Positions 1 through 12,416 are shown, numbered from the stretch's first letter. The stretch is 64,000 nt of DNA from Acanthosepion lycidas (GCA_963932145.1 OZ010600.1:47123008-47187007); one strand, 5' to 3'. Program-made: numbers and translations. Notes: generated from the sequence alone by a model not told the origin.

Positions 1-141
1 CCATTAGATTTATCCATCTTTCTGAATCCTCTGCACTGTTCTCAGATTGACACCCAAACACTCTGAAATATTTATATTGGAGCTTCCAACATGAATGCCA
101 AGCGATTAAGCATGCCATTTCCAAATTTCTGGTGGAGTCAT
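1..141 (-). pseudogene. Transposase N-terminal (helix-turn-helix) fragment, continues past left edge
   Basis: Read on the minus strand from an ATG at 141, the sequence gives a short N-terminal segment and then, in the same frame, a helix-turn-helix-like stretch ISECLGVNLRTVQRIQKDG. This resembles the DNA-binding head of Tc1/mariner-superfamily transposases. The frame carries in-frame stops both before and after this stretch, so it is a decayed copy. The rest would lie left of the window. It sits in the NTHL1 intron, antisense to that gene. The superfamily assignment is from memory of the motif; the exact family is not known. Confidence 0.5.
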
Positions 142-449
142 GGTGCTCTTTTTCTCACATACGGTGCCTAATTGACCCTACAATACTGTGCAGTTAATCA
201 AATCAAAAACAACACACATGAACAAAATTAAAAAAAAATATACTGGCGACAATTTAACCATCGCACCATGTATTTTGAACACAATTGCATGCTTTTAACT
301 ACAGATAAAATATATTGTTGGTCACTTAAGGTATATTTGGTCATTTTGTTATAAATAGTTCCAAGCTCATAAAAATGTAATTGAAAGCCAGTATTATGAA
401 ACTAATTTTTATTTTTTAGTGTTTTATTTTTATCCTTTTCTCTTTTTAG

Positions 450-627
450 GGAAATATGGAGTGAAGTGAATCACTTGCTAGTTGGATTTGGTCAGCAGAT
501 ATGTCGCCCAGTAAATCCCCTCTGCCAGAGTTGTCTTAATAAGGACATCTGCCCAACTGGACTTAAGAACAACAAAGCCTCAAAAAATGTCAAATCACCC
601 AAAAAATTAATCAAACAAGAAACTTGA
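450..627 (+). CDS. NTHL1: NTHL1, last coding exon (endonuclease III-like DNA glycosylase/AP lyase)
   Basis: The exon follows a pyrimidine tract and an AG acceptor at 448-449. It encodes 58 residues plus the first-exon-base codon remainder, ending in TGA at 625-627. It starts [20 protein letters not shown]. The four cysteines are spaced C-x6-C-x2-C-x5-C, the [4Fe-4S] cluster loop of the endonuclease III family, and the run LLVGFGQQ is typical of animal NTHL1. The enzyme removes oxidised pyrimidines from DNA and nicks the abasic site by beta-elimination, in nucleus and mitochondria. After the cluster comes a lysine-rich tail of about 20 residues ([11 protein letters not shown]), slightly longer than I recall for vertebrates. 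The catalytic lysine, the helix-hairpin-helix and the catalytic aspartate lie in exons left of the window. The gene is convergent with TYW3. Confidence 0.92.
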
Positions 628-739
628 TTTGATTCCTTTGAAATTTTCCTCATTCAGTATTATAACCTCAATAGGGCAATCATTAAAAATTTGGAAATTG
701 CTTAGGACTGGAACATTTTTTTGATAAGACAGATGCTGT

Positions 740-749
740 AATAAATAAA
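740..749 (+). other. Overlapping polyadenylation signals of NTHL1
   Basis: Two overlapping AATAAA hexamers lie about 115 bases after the NTHL1 stop codon, giving a short 3' UTR. Just downstream is an (ATA)n run at 767-790. No other canonical signal occurs between the stop and this point. Confidence 0.6.
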
Positions 750-821
750 ACCATCTTTCTATCAAGTATAATAATAATAATAATAATAATTAATACCTAT
801 TATTGAAATTTTCAGGTTTAC

Positions 822-1193
822 TATATAGGATGAGGCAAAGGTCGTGCACTATAGGAATAATTTATTAAAAGTATAATTAAACATTAAAATTTTATTTACT
901 AGTTATATGTGCCGTTCAAAATGTCCTCCTTTTTCAAAAACACATTTCAATTCTGTTCTTGCATGATTCATTAACATATCGGAGAGTTTCCTCTGTCATT
1001 TTACTGCATTCGTATTTAATTCTTTAAGTTCCTCAATATTTCTTGAGTACATCTGATAAACCATTGATTTCAAATGGCCCCACAAAAAAAAATCCAATAG
1101 TGTGAAGTCTGATGACCTCGGTGACCACTCAACAAGACCTCTTCAACCTATCCATTAACCCTTATGGTGCACAACTTTTACCTCACTCTGTAT
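822..1193 (-). mobile_element. Tc1/mariner-superfamily element with TIRs, keeping only the transposase C-terminus
   Basis: The two ends are inverted copies of about 35 bases: TATAGGATGAGGCAAAGG at the left, and TATACAGAGTGAGGTAAAAG read inwards from the right. Each is followed by GTGCACYATARGG. Both are bordered by TA dinucleotides, as expected for a TA target. On the minus strand the interior reads RSPDLTPLDFFLWGHLKSMV and then a weakly conserved tail with EKGGHFE. This is the last catalytic region and C-terminus of a DDE transposase. Nothing upstream of that region remains, so this is an internally deleted, non-autonomous copy. It lies just downstream of NTHL1. Confidence 0.7.
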
Positions 1194-1419
1194 ATTAGAT
1201 ATGTGCAAAATCTTCTAGCAAAGAAACAGTTTTCAACTATTCAGTCTCTAGTTTCCCAAAAAGAATTCTGGGAATCAATAGACTCTCCCACCCAACAAAA
1301 GTTCACAGTTTACATTTACCACTTTGTTATCCATTTATTCAATAAATCAAGAAAAATGCCAATTTATTTTATGCTATTAAAGTTTTTTTACAGCATTTTT
1401 TTTAATTGGTATCACCCCA

Positions 1420-1790
1420 TGCAAGGCAGTAAAGCCACTATGACACAAGGGGTTATTAGGTGTGGAAGAATTAGGAACAGAAACATTAATAATGAGCAGG
1501 AAGAGGAAAGAGTAATCAGGAGGGCAGTAGATAGCGATTGACATTGCATTTAAACTTTTGCAACTTAAAGATGGCTGGAAAGCATGGAGCTGGAAGGGAG
1601 TTCCACAAGAGAAAAGAAATTGTTAGCATTGAACTTATGGCTACATCTAGCCAGCTCAGCTGTAAATTAATGAGATCTTAATGCTAGTCTAGTACTGCAC
1701 TTAAATTCAAAAAGTCTAGGTACCATAGCAAAGAGCTCATTATTGCCATTATTTTGAATGCTTTTTTGGTTGAGAGCTAGGATAACTTCA
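1420..1790 (-). mobile_element. LINE (non-LTR retrotransposon) 3' fragment, copy 1 of 3
   Basis: This segment is alignable by eye with 20210-20530 and 59170-59500. Shared landmarks are a TAGTACTGCACTTAAATTC box, a GAGTTCCACAAG box, and an ACATTGCATTTAAA-like box. On the minus strand the best copy (59265-59471) encodes LWNSLLTSCFPINFDHQKFK, the kind of tail found after the reverse-transcriptase domain in non-LTR elements. This copy has frame breaks. The clade (CR1, Jockey, RTE and so on) cannot be fixed from this much sequence. Confidence 0.55.
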
Positions 1791-4574
1791 GTTCATTTGG
1801 TATTAATGATTCTTAACTCTGCAAAGTGTTTTTTGCTCATACTGCAGAATTTATTAACTGTCAAACAATGTAGCCAATAATTCAAATATCTGCCTACATG
1901 ATTCTGAATTTGCATAAAGTTATGGTGGGTGTTATCTTATGACAACATTCTTTCCACACCATAGATCTGTATGGCCTTGTGTAAAGATTGAAAGAAAATG
2001 TACAGAGTTAATATAAACAAAATAAATTTTTATATAACACACACACACATACACACACATATATAAAGAGGATAGAGGGATAAGTTAGAAGTTCAAATAT
2101 CAATGTCCTGGTGCATGCAAGAGAGTCTAGGTGAATCTATATGTATGTATGTATGTATGTATGTATTCAGATTTAGTAATCATTTACTTAAATGGATGAA
2201 GGAATTATGCATGCTTTTGTGTTAATGCATGGATGTCTTAGTCACCAGCCTAAATGATACAAGGAGGTAGGTATTGTATGTGTCTATGCAAAGTTGTGTA
2301 GGCCACACATAAATGTCATATTTTGGCTCTAGGTATGTTATGATGACCACAGCATTGGAGAATTGATAAAATTAATTCAATTCTGATTTAGTTCAACTGT
2401 CCATTTCACATACATATCTAGTAAAACAGAGATCCACTTTGAAACTGCTACTTGGCTTCTGATTGGTTTACAATCAATGACCTAATATCCTGGTTAGCAA
2501 TAGATCTTGTTTCTGATTTACTTACTAGACTACAATGTTTGTTTCCTGGTTGGAAAAGTTTCTGATTGCTTGGTCAAAATATGATTTCATGGCTTAGCAA
2601 TTTAGAATATGCATCTATTTTTAGAGATGGTGAAATTTTGGTCTCCATATTTATATTTTTTATTTTTCTATCACTACAAAGTTTTGTATATATTTAATAA
2701 TTGAGGAATGATCTTAATTGAAAATCACAGTTGTTAATCTAAAGAATGTTTTTGACTCCTACACTTACTAGGTCTCACTTCTAAAAGACCATTGAGTAAA
2801 TTTATCCTTATTAAGTATATTAATAGTGACATCACCCCAAGTTTAACTTCCTATCGGAGAACAGAACCATAAAGATTGAAATTCTCTTTTATGGTTTTGT
2901 AAATCAAAATAACTGGTTTTATTCAAAATCCCTTGAATTTCATCAGATGGATGATGATGCTGATGCTTTCAAGCAAACTCAAACACCATTAAGTAATTTG
3001 TTTCCTTCTCTGTCTCCAATGATCTTCATTAGTTTGTCACTTCTCAACGCAACACCATTTCTTTCTCTACTTCAATATCCAGTTATCATTTAAAAGATTG
3101 TAGTCACTATCACTGTCTTTTTCTTGTTTTTTGGGGTTTTTTTTTTTATCCCAGCCTAACTTCCCACTTATGGACATGCTCCTTAACTTACACAACAAGC
3201 AATATGATATGAAGAATTGGATTTCCTAGTAGTCATAATTTCTACTATCATCCACAAACTATTGTTGTTCCATGCTATTGAAGTTGATGGTGTTGTTTAT
3301 CATTTGCCATTGATGACTACATATCAAGCCAATGTATTTTTTTTTTTTCATTGAAGTTACTAAGTTTTTTGTTTTGTTTTTTTAATTTAAAAGAAAAGAA
3401 AATTGAGTTCAGATTTTGGGAAGTGGGCCAAGCAAAAAAAAATTTCAGCACTTCCTTTTCTGCTTAGAATGCACAAATGCTTCAATTTATTGTTTGAACA
3501 GATTGGGGAAAAAAAGAAAGAAATTAATTTTTTTTTTTAATCATAAAATTACTGTATTGATAGCTAAAACAATTATGTAATTCTAAATATAGGAAAACAG
3601 AATTGTCTATAATTTTGAAAAAGTCATTAACCCTCTACCTATAACCAAACCCCCTTCTCTTGACTTTGTCCTTGACCAGTTGATCTTCCCCCACCTACAT
3701 TGTGTTTGTTTTTAATCTAAGCGGGTTGAAACACTCAAAAGCAAAGGGAGCAAGTGAAAAGAAAGAAGCAACTTTCAGAACAGACAACCAACTCTTTCTT
3801 GTAGAAACAATAGCTTAGAGTTTATTTGTTGAGGCTTTTCTCTTTTAATGTAGAAACATTTAAAATTTGTAGCTCCTCCCACCCCCACACACCCATCTCA
3901 AAAGACACTTGGAATGTCACCATGCATATAAATTTCAATCACATGTGAAACAGAAATCATGCTCAAATGTCACCAGATGAAAAATACTGGATATTTGTTT
4001 CAGTCCAGTATAAGAATTCAAATTCATGACATTGTATTTTATAAATTTACAACATACCACTTTGAAAACTATGCATTTGATATGAATCATTTCTTTTGGA
4101 ATGTGAGATCCTTGTCGTGTAGAAACTATCTCAGTTGTTGGGTATTGTGGGAGCTTCTTTATTTTGTTCAATTCAGCAATAGCAGCAACAGAAGTAAACA
4201 GGGTACAACTGGAAATCCCAGAGGTCATAAAAGCTTTGACTGAACCCTATTTGGTCTTTTTCCCACTTTCAGCAGCCTCTACCATCAATGGTCATATTTC
4301 CAACAACGTAAAGAGGAAAAACCCTTAGGCTCATATCAGGCAATTCTATGTCACAGATTATGTATTAGAATATTTTGTCAAGGGTTGGAGTAGTTAGGCA
4401 TAATTAAATACAAAATGTCTATAAAACTGGCAGTCTTTAAAAAGCACATCTTTTTCATAATGTCAGGGATAAGGACGTCACATATGACTTTTATTCTGGA
4501 AGTGAGGAAATACCAGAAACATTAATACGATTTTCAAAGACATTTACAAAGTTGGTAAAAAGGTAGAAAATAAA
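1791..4574. other. NTHL1-TYW3 intergenic DNA, no gene seen
   Basis: AT-rich DNA with an AC/AT microsatellite near 2038-2063, a (TATG)n run at 2141-2165 and several poly-T or poly-A tracts (around 3140, 3340, 3530). Short open frames at 3935-4243 overlap on both strands and have no recognisable domain, so I treat them as chance. Confidence 0.5.
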
Positions 4575-4815
4575 TAAATGATTCTTTGGTCTTAATTGAT
4601 ATATTTAATCATATTTACACTCATTGTTAAAAACATATTCCTATCTATCTGACAAATTTTTGGACACTTGAGTGTAAAATTCTTCAGGCCTTGATGCCAC
4701 AAAACATTCAATATCAGCTTTAACTTCTTCACAATTAAACTGTTTTCCCTCTACAAATATTGCAGTCATATGAAGAGATGATAGTCAGAAGGAGCAAAGT
4801 AAGGAGGATTAAGCA
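4575..4815 (-). pseudogene. Mariner transposase C-terminal remnant
   Basis: The minus strand carries PSDYHLF in one frame and then, after a frame change, GKQFNCEEVKADIECFVASR followed by EEFYTQVSKNLSDR. The order and spacing match the C-terminus of mariner transposases, where the third catalytic aspartate lies in (A)PSDYHLF and the protein ends with a K-L-x-x-R-W region. It is broken by a frameshift and stops. I could not delimit its TIRs. Confidence 0.5.
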
Positions 4816-5399
4816 AAACCTCCATACTTAGTGTCAGGCCAAAAGGAATGCAGGGAAAATCAGAGTCAAAAGGAAGGAAGTAAGTATGGACAGCAGGTTC
4901 TACTGGTGTTTGGTGATATGACAGAATTTGGTTCAATTTTGGGGAAAATAAATATAGAGTAAGAGATATTTACCAACTTTTGTAATAAAAATCAAAGCTC
5001 TGTAGTCCCCAATTGCATGACATTCCACATTTTTGTGGGGAACATCTGTAATGGAAAATATCTTATTTTACATGTCAGTTCCTTTCAGGATGTACATGAT
5101 CAGGGATTTTTTTTCTTTATTTGTGAACTGCCACGATAAAAAAGATAGTGGAATGGTTTTCTGATGTCTTCCCCATGGTTCTGAATTCAGAATGGTCCTC
5201 CTAAACTGCCTACTACCCAAGGCTAGAGAACCCAGTCTCCTCTGATAATTAGCCCATAGCTGGCAAAAATGAATGCAACTGACTTGGCTGGAACTTGAAT
5301 TCAACATGCTGATTCCACTTTATGCACCAATAAGCTTTATACTGATAGTTACATAAATAATCTAAACTCTTTGATTATCATTTTTAATTTGTCAATATG

Positions 5400-5480
5400 C
5401 ATCTGATAAAAGCCAGAGAGCACAACAGCCAAGATGTGATAACAACAACAAAGATGAGGACAATAATTCAAATGTAAATA
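5400..5480 (+). mobile_element. Penelope-like element terminal fragment
   Basis: The stretch with CACAACAGCCAAGATGTG followed by AACAAAGATGAGGACAA and AATTCAAATGTAAATA matches, with small differences, the ends of the larger Penelope-like element at 52990-54150 and the fragment at 32300-32480. It is too short to contain coding sequence. Confidence 0.4.
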
Positions 5481-7649
5481 ATTAATAATTCTTTGAATTT
5501 TTTTTTTTAAATGACATTTCTCCTCAGGCAATTATCACTCTCTACAGATTCCTTTTATTTGTGAATTTCTATGAATTCTTAGCAAGATAATGGCTTCCTC
5601 CTACATTCTCCAGTTTTGTATCCAGAGCAAACCTTTGCCTAGACTGGCTGACATCCAACACTAAAGAACTCTGGCTATCTCGCTATTTAATTCACAATTG
5701 AGAAAAAATGAATCCATGTCATTGTCAAAAGCAATAGTGTAAAATGAACCCAACAGACTAAGCCAGAACTTTATTGCATTTTCCATGTCAATAACCATTT
5801 ATGATGTGGCAATGTTCGCCCAGCTGGTCCATTCAATATTTGATCCCCACAGCTGACCATTGAATAGATCACTTCGATCTAAGCTTTGCCTTGTCCTACA
5901 TTGTGTTTAATTTAGATCACAAGGCTGGCGAGGATCAATTGTCAACAGGAATCACAGAATTGATAAATTGTAATAAAAAATATGTTTTATATAACGTTTC
6001 TTGTACAGAACTGGTAGGTACAATATTAGTTCTTCAGGTAGGAATGTTTTTCATGCAGGAATATATCTGTCATGCAAAGTTATTCAACCCTTTCCTCTTC
6101 GAATATTTTGTGACACTTTGTTCATTGTAAGTCTAGACAAGGGTTCTGGAACACAGCTCAAAGTCAGAGTTCTTCTTCAGCAGCAGGAGTCACATGAGTT
6201 CAGTGAATGGTCATCCTCACCTGGTATCTCGTGACTTCTCTTTTTTATCATTTCAATTTTCTGTTTATATGAACTTGCGTTTAAAAATCGGCATGGCGTC
6301 TGATGTGTGTTGGGATTTTGGCCATTCCCTTAATCTCTGCAGAGAGTTCTTTCTTTGTCTGGGAAATTAATTGCATGTCCAATTTTGGAAAGATCCCTCC
6401 TCCAAGGAGTAATGGTAGCAAAATATCAATCCACCCCTAACTCCTTCCTTCTCGTATTGGTGCCTCATACCAATACTGCCCAAGGGATGTAGGCAATTCC
6501 TCCACCTCCCTTGAAATTCCACTTAGGCCCTTCTCTTCTATGGTCACCTGACCAATCCGATCTCTAGACTACATGGGCAAGCAGGCATGGCTTAGCTCCA
6601 ATTATTAATTTAATTAACAGCCAAAATTTTCATCAACAGAATTCCTCAACCCCTTCCGCTTTCTCAAACAGGCATTCATCAGCTGTTCTCCTGACATCCT
6701 CTTATTGTGAAATCTCATCTCTTCAGCGATTCACACCTTCCCTTCCCTTTTTGACAAGTGATAAAAAAAAAAACAATGCTTCAACTCTGCCTTTGTTTCC
6801 CCAAATACCCTAAATATCATCTCATGGCCAATTTTTTTCCACTGGGTTATGGCCTGCAGACAATTCCTTAACCTTGATTTTAAAAACAATAATGTCTCCA
6901 TTTTAGTCAGTTGTCAACTTCAGCCATATGGTTTTTTGGAGGACAAATCAAATGTTTCTGTCCTTCACCTCTGCCTCTATTAATGAAGGAAAAAAAACAA
7001 AAAAAACAAACCCCCTGAATTTAATAAATCTTGCCTCATTTTTTGGTATAGCTATCCCCTCAACCCTTAAGGTGTCACACATTAAGCTAACGCTACATCC
7101 CAATTCTTAGAATACCAATGTAATAAATTGCTTCATGTTCGTTCTACTTCGCTGGCTAGTGATCATCTTAGTGCTATACTGCCAAAATTCCAGCTTAAAT
7201 ATTTGGGGTTTTCTTTCTTTAAATTTTGGTTAGATGGAGAATAAGTGGCTGAACAAGGGATATGGTTTCTTCTTCAGTCAAATTAGAGGTCCTCTGTACA
7301 AGTAACAGGACCCAAAGAAAATACTAATGCTGACACCAACTGCCTAGTTGACTGTAGGCAGTCATTTGCCGAAATGGCACATTCACCCTGACTGTGGCTG
7401 AATATCTTGTATGCAGTCATTGTCAGAAACACTTTACATGACCTGATCAGACCTTGATTTCATTGGAATATATTTAACTATGATGAACTTTTGAAATCAG
7501 ACCACAATGAAATATATTACAATATTTTAAAAAAATTATATTTTGCATACATTATCAAAATTACTTTATACAATTAGATATTTACACTTTATATAAAATA
7601 TGCCTTTTTATAGTTATACACAAAATACATATTAGGACAGTGTATCCTT
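5481..7649. other. Intergenic DNA downstream of TYW3, no gene seen
   Basis: This contains short open frames (for example 5891-6130) without recognisable domains, several poly-A and poly-T runs, and a short mixed-composition stretch at 6250-6900 that may be old repeat. No exon-like frame with good splice sites was found. The TYW3 3' UTR should start at the right-hand end. A minus-strand AATAAA overlaps the TYW3 stop codon (7649-7654), but it is too close to the stop to be the likely poly(A) signal. Confidence 0.4.
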
Positions 7650-7833
7650 TTATTTGATAAACATATCACTTAAGTCCAAATCTGTGAAAGAATCTTCTGT
7701 CTTTGCATTGGTTGTTGTTGAGGACAAATCTCGGTATTTTCTTCTCTTATTTTGTAGTTTTTTCTTTTTACTTAATTCTGGAAGATTTTCAGAGGGAAAG
7801 GCTTCAAGACTTGCTTTCAGGTTATGAGTAAGC
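7650..7833 (-). CDS. TYW3: TYW3 exon 7 (terminal)
   Basis: Encodes the last 60 residues and the TAA at 7652-7650. After a short conserved start (RLTHNLKAS) the tail is rich in Lys/Arg and then acidic ([13 protein letters not shown]). Such tails are poorly conserved between species. Acceptor TTTCCACAG. Confidence 0.92.
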
Positions 7834-10687
7834 CTGTGGAAATAAATGGCAAAATATTAATTATTTTTCCAAACTGCTTTACATTGATTCAAATAAAATA
7901 CAAACAAATGTCTGTCTCAATTAAGTTAACCAGATTTTATGAAGAGAGAAAGTGTTTCTGGTATGATTTTGGGTCTCATCATAAAAAAATAGAGAAAGAA
8001 TTTCTTTTTGACTAATTTCTGTTGATTTACATTAATTCATTGATTCCTCTATTCCTGACATTTGTTAGAATTGAAACATTTTTGGAAAAAAGGACATCAG
8101 TGTGTATGCAGTTTTATCAATGATATGAGCACTGATTCAAACTTGGCATTTGTAAATAAAAACAAAATAAAGATAACTCTATATATGAACAGGATCTCCC
8201 TTATAAAAAGATAAAAATGTATCATCTGCCTACTCCTCACCCATGCTGTGCAAGTGGATCCCTGAATAAACAACTAAACATGTAAAACACAATTTGTTTG
8301 TTTCATTTTTCACTATGGCATTATTTCATTTCCTGTTCCCTTGTGAATGTACAATGGGTCTTTCTCAGTTTTTTCTGCACACCAGTATGAATGAGAACTG
8401 GGATACACACAAGGTTGTTTGGTCTGTGAAAGGCTAAGAGATTAACCTTTTGTACATTTACTTATTGCTCTTTGGTAAATGGTCATAAATACTTAATTAT
8501 CTAATCAATCTGCTTTAACCATAATCAAATGTGACCTTCCAGAAATTTTTAACAACTTCAATTACTTATCTCTTAAAAACTTTAGAAAAAATGTTTAAAA
8601 AAAAACATCTTGTAAAGAGTGACTCCCAAGAAAGTTCCCAAAAATTAAATTTGGGGGTCTGGAATTTTATTTAAGAGAATAGTTTTACTTTTGTTCTAAA
8701 GTTGTTGTTCAGTTAATTGGCAGTAAATGACATTCATGTTCACCAACAGTAGATTTTATATGTAATGTTATGTTTGTAACATCTGGTAAGAATATGAGAC
8801 TAAATTTTAATATGCAAAATAATAGTTTATTTACTTCAGGACTCAGACTCAAATTAATATGAGCTAAATTGAGTGGTAGGTAGTTTGGGGTCTTTCTTTG
8901 AATGTTCAATCTGCTTGTGAGGATATGAAGGATTCCATCTTTCTCCCTTGTGGGCCAGGCATTTATGCAACTTTCTGCTATCCAGTTGTCTTGTGTGTGT
9001 ATATCTTAAGTTCCTTATTTATGTTGCTGCACCGACTGACCTCATTTTAGACCTGGAGTTTGGCTGTGCAGTTACATTCTAGGTCAACTTGAGACACCTA
9101 GGATCTTAATGTTTCAAGGTGTCACTGAGTACAAAGCTTACTTTGGTATCTCTGAAGGTCAACTTAGTACATATTGGCATCACCACATATCAACTCTTCT
9201 TAGATCAAACATTTCTGATGCACATTAAATTCAAATTCAGCCTCATGGTATTTCATCACATATTCCATATGCCAGACTGCGAGAGAATGAGTTCTGTGGT
9301 ATTTCTTGGCACTCATCACATATTCCATATGCCAGACTGCGAGAGAATGAGTTCTGTGGTATTTCTTGGCACTCATCACATATTCCATATGCCAGACTGC
9401 GAGAGAATGAGTTCTGTGGTATTTCTTGGCACTCATCACATATTCCATATGCCAGACTGCGAGAGAATGAGTTCTGTGGTATTTCTTGGCACTCATCACA
9501 TATTCCATATGCCAGACTGCGAGAGAATGAGTTCTGTGGTATTTCTTGGCACTCATCACATATTCCATATGCCAGACTGTGGTATTTCTTGGCACTCATC
9601 ACATATTCCATATGCCAGACTGTGGTATTTCTTGGCACTCATCACATATTCCATATGCCAGACTGTGGTATTTCTTGGCACTCATCACATATTCCATATG
9701 CCAGACTGTGAAAGAATGAATTCTGTGATACACAACTCACACTCTTATTCATCAATTAATGCCACAATCCAAATTCTGTATTTTTAACTGGATATAATTA
9801 GGCAGTTACACCTGTTATTCTGTGACGAGTATATAGGTGTTTCTAAAGTCTGGACACAAAGGCAAAAATGCATTTTAAAAAAGATTTTATTGAATTGGAA
9901 TATTAACAAATATTCTCTTCAATATGATTTCCATCATTTGTGATGCAAAGGTTGATGCACTTTGCAAGATTCACATGAACTCAATACAATAACTCCACAT
10001 TGCAGTAAATTTTAGCACATTCACTCTTTATGCATTCAATCAAGTCTGTTGCATCTTTGATTTTCATTGAGTACACCTCCTTTAACATAACCCAGAAAAA
10101 GAAGCCAATTCTTTCTTCTTTTGACAAAACCATATTTAATCTGTGGAGATAAAAAAATATAGTTAAGGAGATTTCCTATCTGTCCAGACTTTAGGGACAC
10201 CCTGTATATTCACCAGAGTATTTGAGTAGGCACTTCACTACATAAAGAATCAAGACTAAGTTATAATGCAAAAACCGATTTATTCACATTGATGACTGAA
10301 CTTTCACTATCCGTCAACACCTGCAGACCCTGAGATGAACTCTCATCAACCTGGCTTCATTCACTGACAAATATATAGTGATAAGAAATATATTTTCAGT
10401 ACTATCTTTTTCTTTTATCCAATACTGACATCCACTCTACTACAAATTGGTGGCTCAAACAAATAACAGGGAGAATAAAAAGATTCTGTTTATCTTAATT
10501 AGCTTACCTGTCTATTCGATTTTCATTCTCCTCCATTTTTTTGTTTGCAATTTTAATGATGTGGTTAATGTACTGGAAGAAAAATGAGAAATTGCATATT
10601 TTCAAATGTAAATACCCAAAGAAGTTAAATGACACAGTTTCAATCCACCTAATGTAGAAAAGAATTGAGCATCTATAGGATATGAGG

Positions 10688-10722
<35 letters not shown>

Positions 10723-11914
10723 CTTTAAACATTATTTTTAGTGGATACTCATATTTGAGTTGGTGCTACATTTATATATTAAACAGAATATTTATTTATT
10801 TTCACCTACCAAATTTTTCAGAAGTTTCACTTAAAAATCATGAAATTAGCTTTCCTTAACCATCTGTTTCTTTGTGGCCAAGCGGTAAGGCACACCAGAC
10901 TAAATGGTATTCTCTCCTCCCTGAGGGACATGCACGTTTGGTTCCTACTGAATAGCGCAAATTTTTCTTCAATAAAATTTCTCAATCATTCAGGATGGTA
11001 GGTGAAAAATAAATAAATATACTGTTTAATATATAAATGGAGCACTTACTCAAATATGAGTATCCACTAATAATAACATTTAAAGTGAAAACATTTAAAT
11101 TCAAATTTATAAAAACCATTCTAAAATTCCCTTATATATCGCCGTTCTTTCTCCTGTTGTTCTTAATTTTTATTGAAAGCATGCCTCCCAGGCCCACTAT
11201 TTGGTGAGGGCGATGGATTGGCCGTTGATCCCCACCCCCCACCGGGTCAATGCTTGAAGTTAAGGTAAGCTGTACATTCACTTGTTATCATGAGGAAGAA
11301 AGCGGACAAACACTTGCTGCCCTGGGTGAGTATAATTTTGCTCTACCGAAAACTCATTTTAATCTTTTTTTCTATTTTCTTAAATTCTTTATTTTTTTTT
11401 TTTTTTTTTAATCCTTAAATTTTATTTTATTTTTCGTTTCGAAAGAATAATCAGAAAAAAAGGGGAAATTGAATGTCTTTGGCTAGATGCGAAAGTGTCT
11501 CGTCACTTCAATTTCTTTTTAGATTAGTCAATAGGACTGCCAAAGGGTAAATTCAACAGTCAGCCAGGACTCTTTGCAAACTACCTCCCCCTCTCATCTT
11601 TCCCTCTGTTTTTTGTTGTTGTTCTATGTGTTATATGTAATAGGAGTGGGTAGGCTTTCCTATCGCCCGGTCAACACTCCTCCCACTTCTCTTGGACATG
11701 AGTAGAGGCTTACACCTTGTTTCTTGTTTAGGAAGGGGTTCCCGGTACTCTCTCTCTCTGGCCTCTGTATCTCCTGTTGCCTTTATCTATCCACTACCCT
11801 TCTCCTCATCCTTTCTTCTGTCACTCCCATCTGATCTTGCTCCAAATTTTTCTGTAACCCCTTGCATCCTAGTGGCTTCCCGCCTTGCTTGGGGTGAAAT
11901 GCTTAAAAAAAAAA

Positions 11915-11975
<61 letters not shown>

Positions 11976-12134
11976 CCTTATACTCACCATGTAAGACAAT
12001 GTTACATTTCAACAGGTAATATTCAATTTAAACTGATAGTGGGATGTCAAGATTATATATCTACTTATGAGTGAATCTCTCCATTACAAAAAGAACATTG
12101 AGTATTCCTTTTTACCATTTGTTTAATTAAAAGT

Positions 12135-12191
<57 letters not shown>

Positions 12192-12265
12192 AGCTCTATC
12201 ACAAATATTGAGCTCTTTCCAATAAGTACTGCACATATATAATATATAAATAATATATATAATAA

Positions 12266-12301
<36 letters not shown>

Positions 12302-12416
12302 AAACCCCAAAAAATTTTTTCGTTTCTTTTTTTCGGAAGTGCTATCTGATGATTTAAAAGGGCTCTGGTGAAATAAATTATTATAATGGAACCTTAAAGT
12401 GGTCTGTTTTTCTTTA

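Noticed and set aside
1164-1541. 125-codon open frame
   Set aside because: It spans a transposon end and a LINE fragment read in the wrong strand.
3935-4243. Overlapping open frames on both strands
   Set aside because: Mutually antisense frames without domains or splice sites.
5217-5320. Shared repeat with 23465-23600
   Set aside because: Only short words (ACCCAAGGCTAGA, GAATGCARCT) are shared, which is too little to call a family with confidence.
9119-9787. 222-codon open frame with [20 protein letters not shown]-type repeats
   Set aside because: It is the translation of the minisatellite, and long frames also occur on the other strand. Nothing suggests a coding gene, and it lies inside a TYW3 intron.
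10870-10952. Functional tRNA-Leu gene
   Set aside because: The acceptor stem does not pair and the B box is degraded, so it was kept only as a tRNA-like segment.
11692-11994. 100-codon open frame
   Set aside because: It runs into a (TA)n array coding Tyr-Ile repeats and has no domain.
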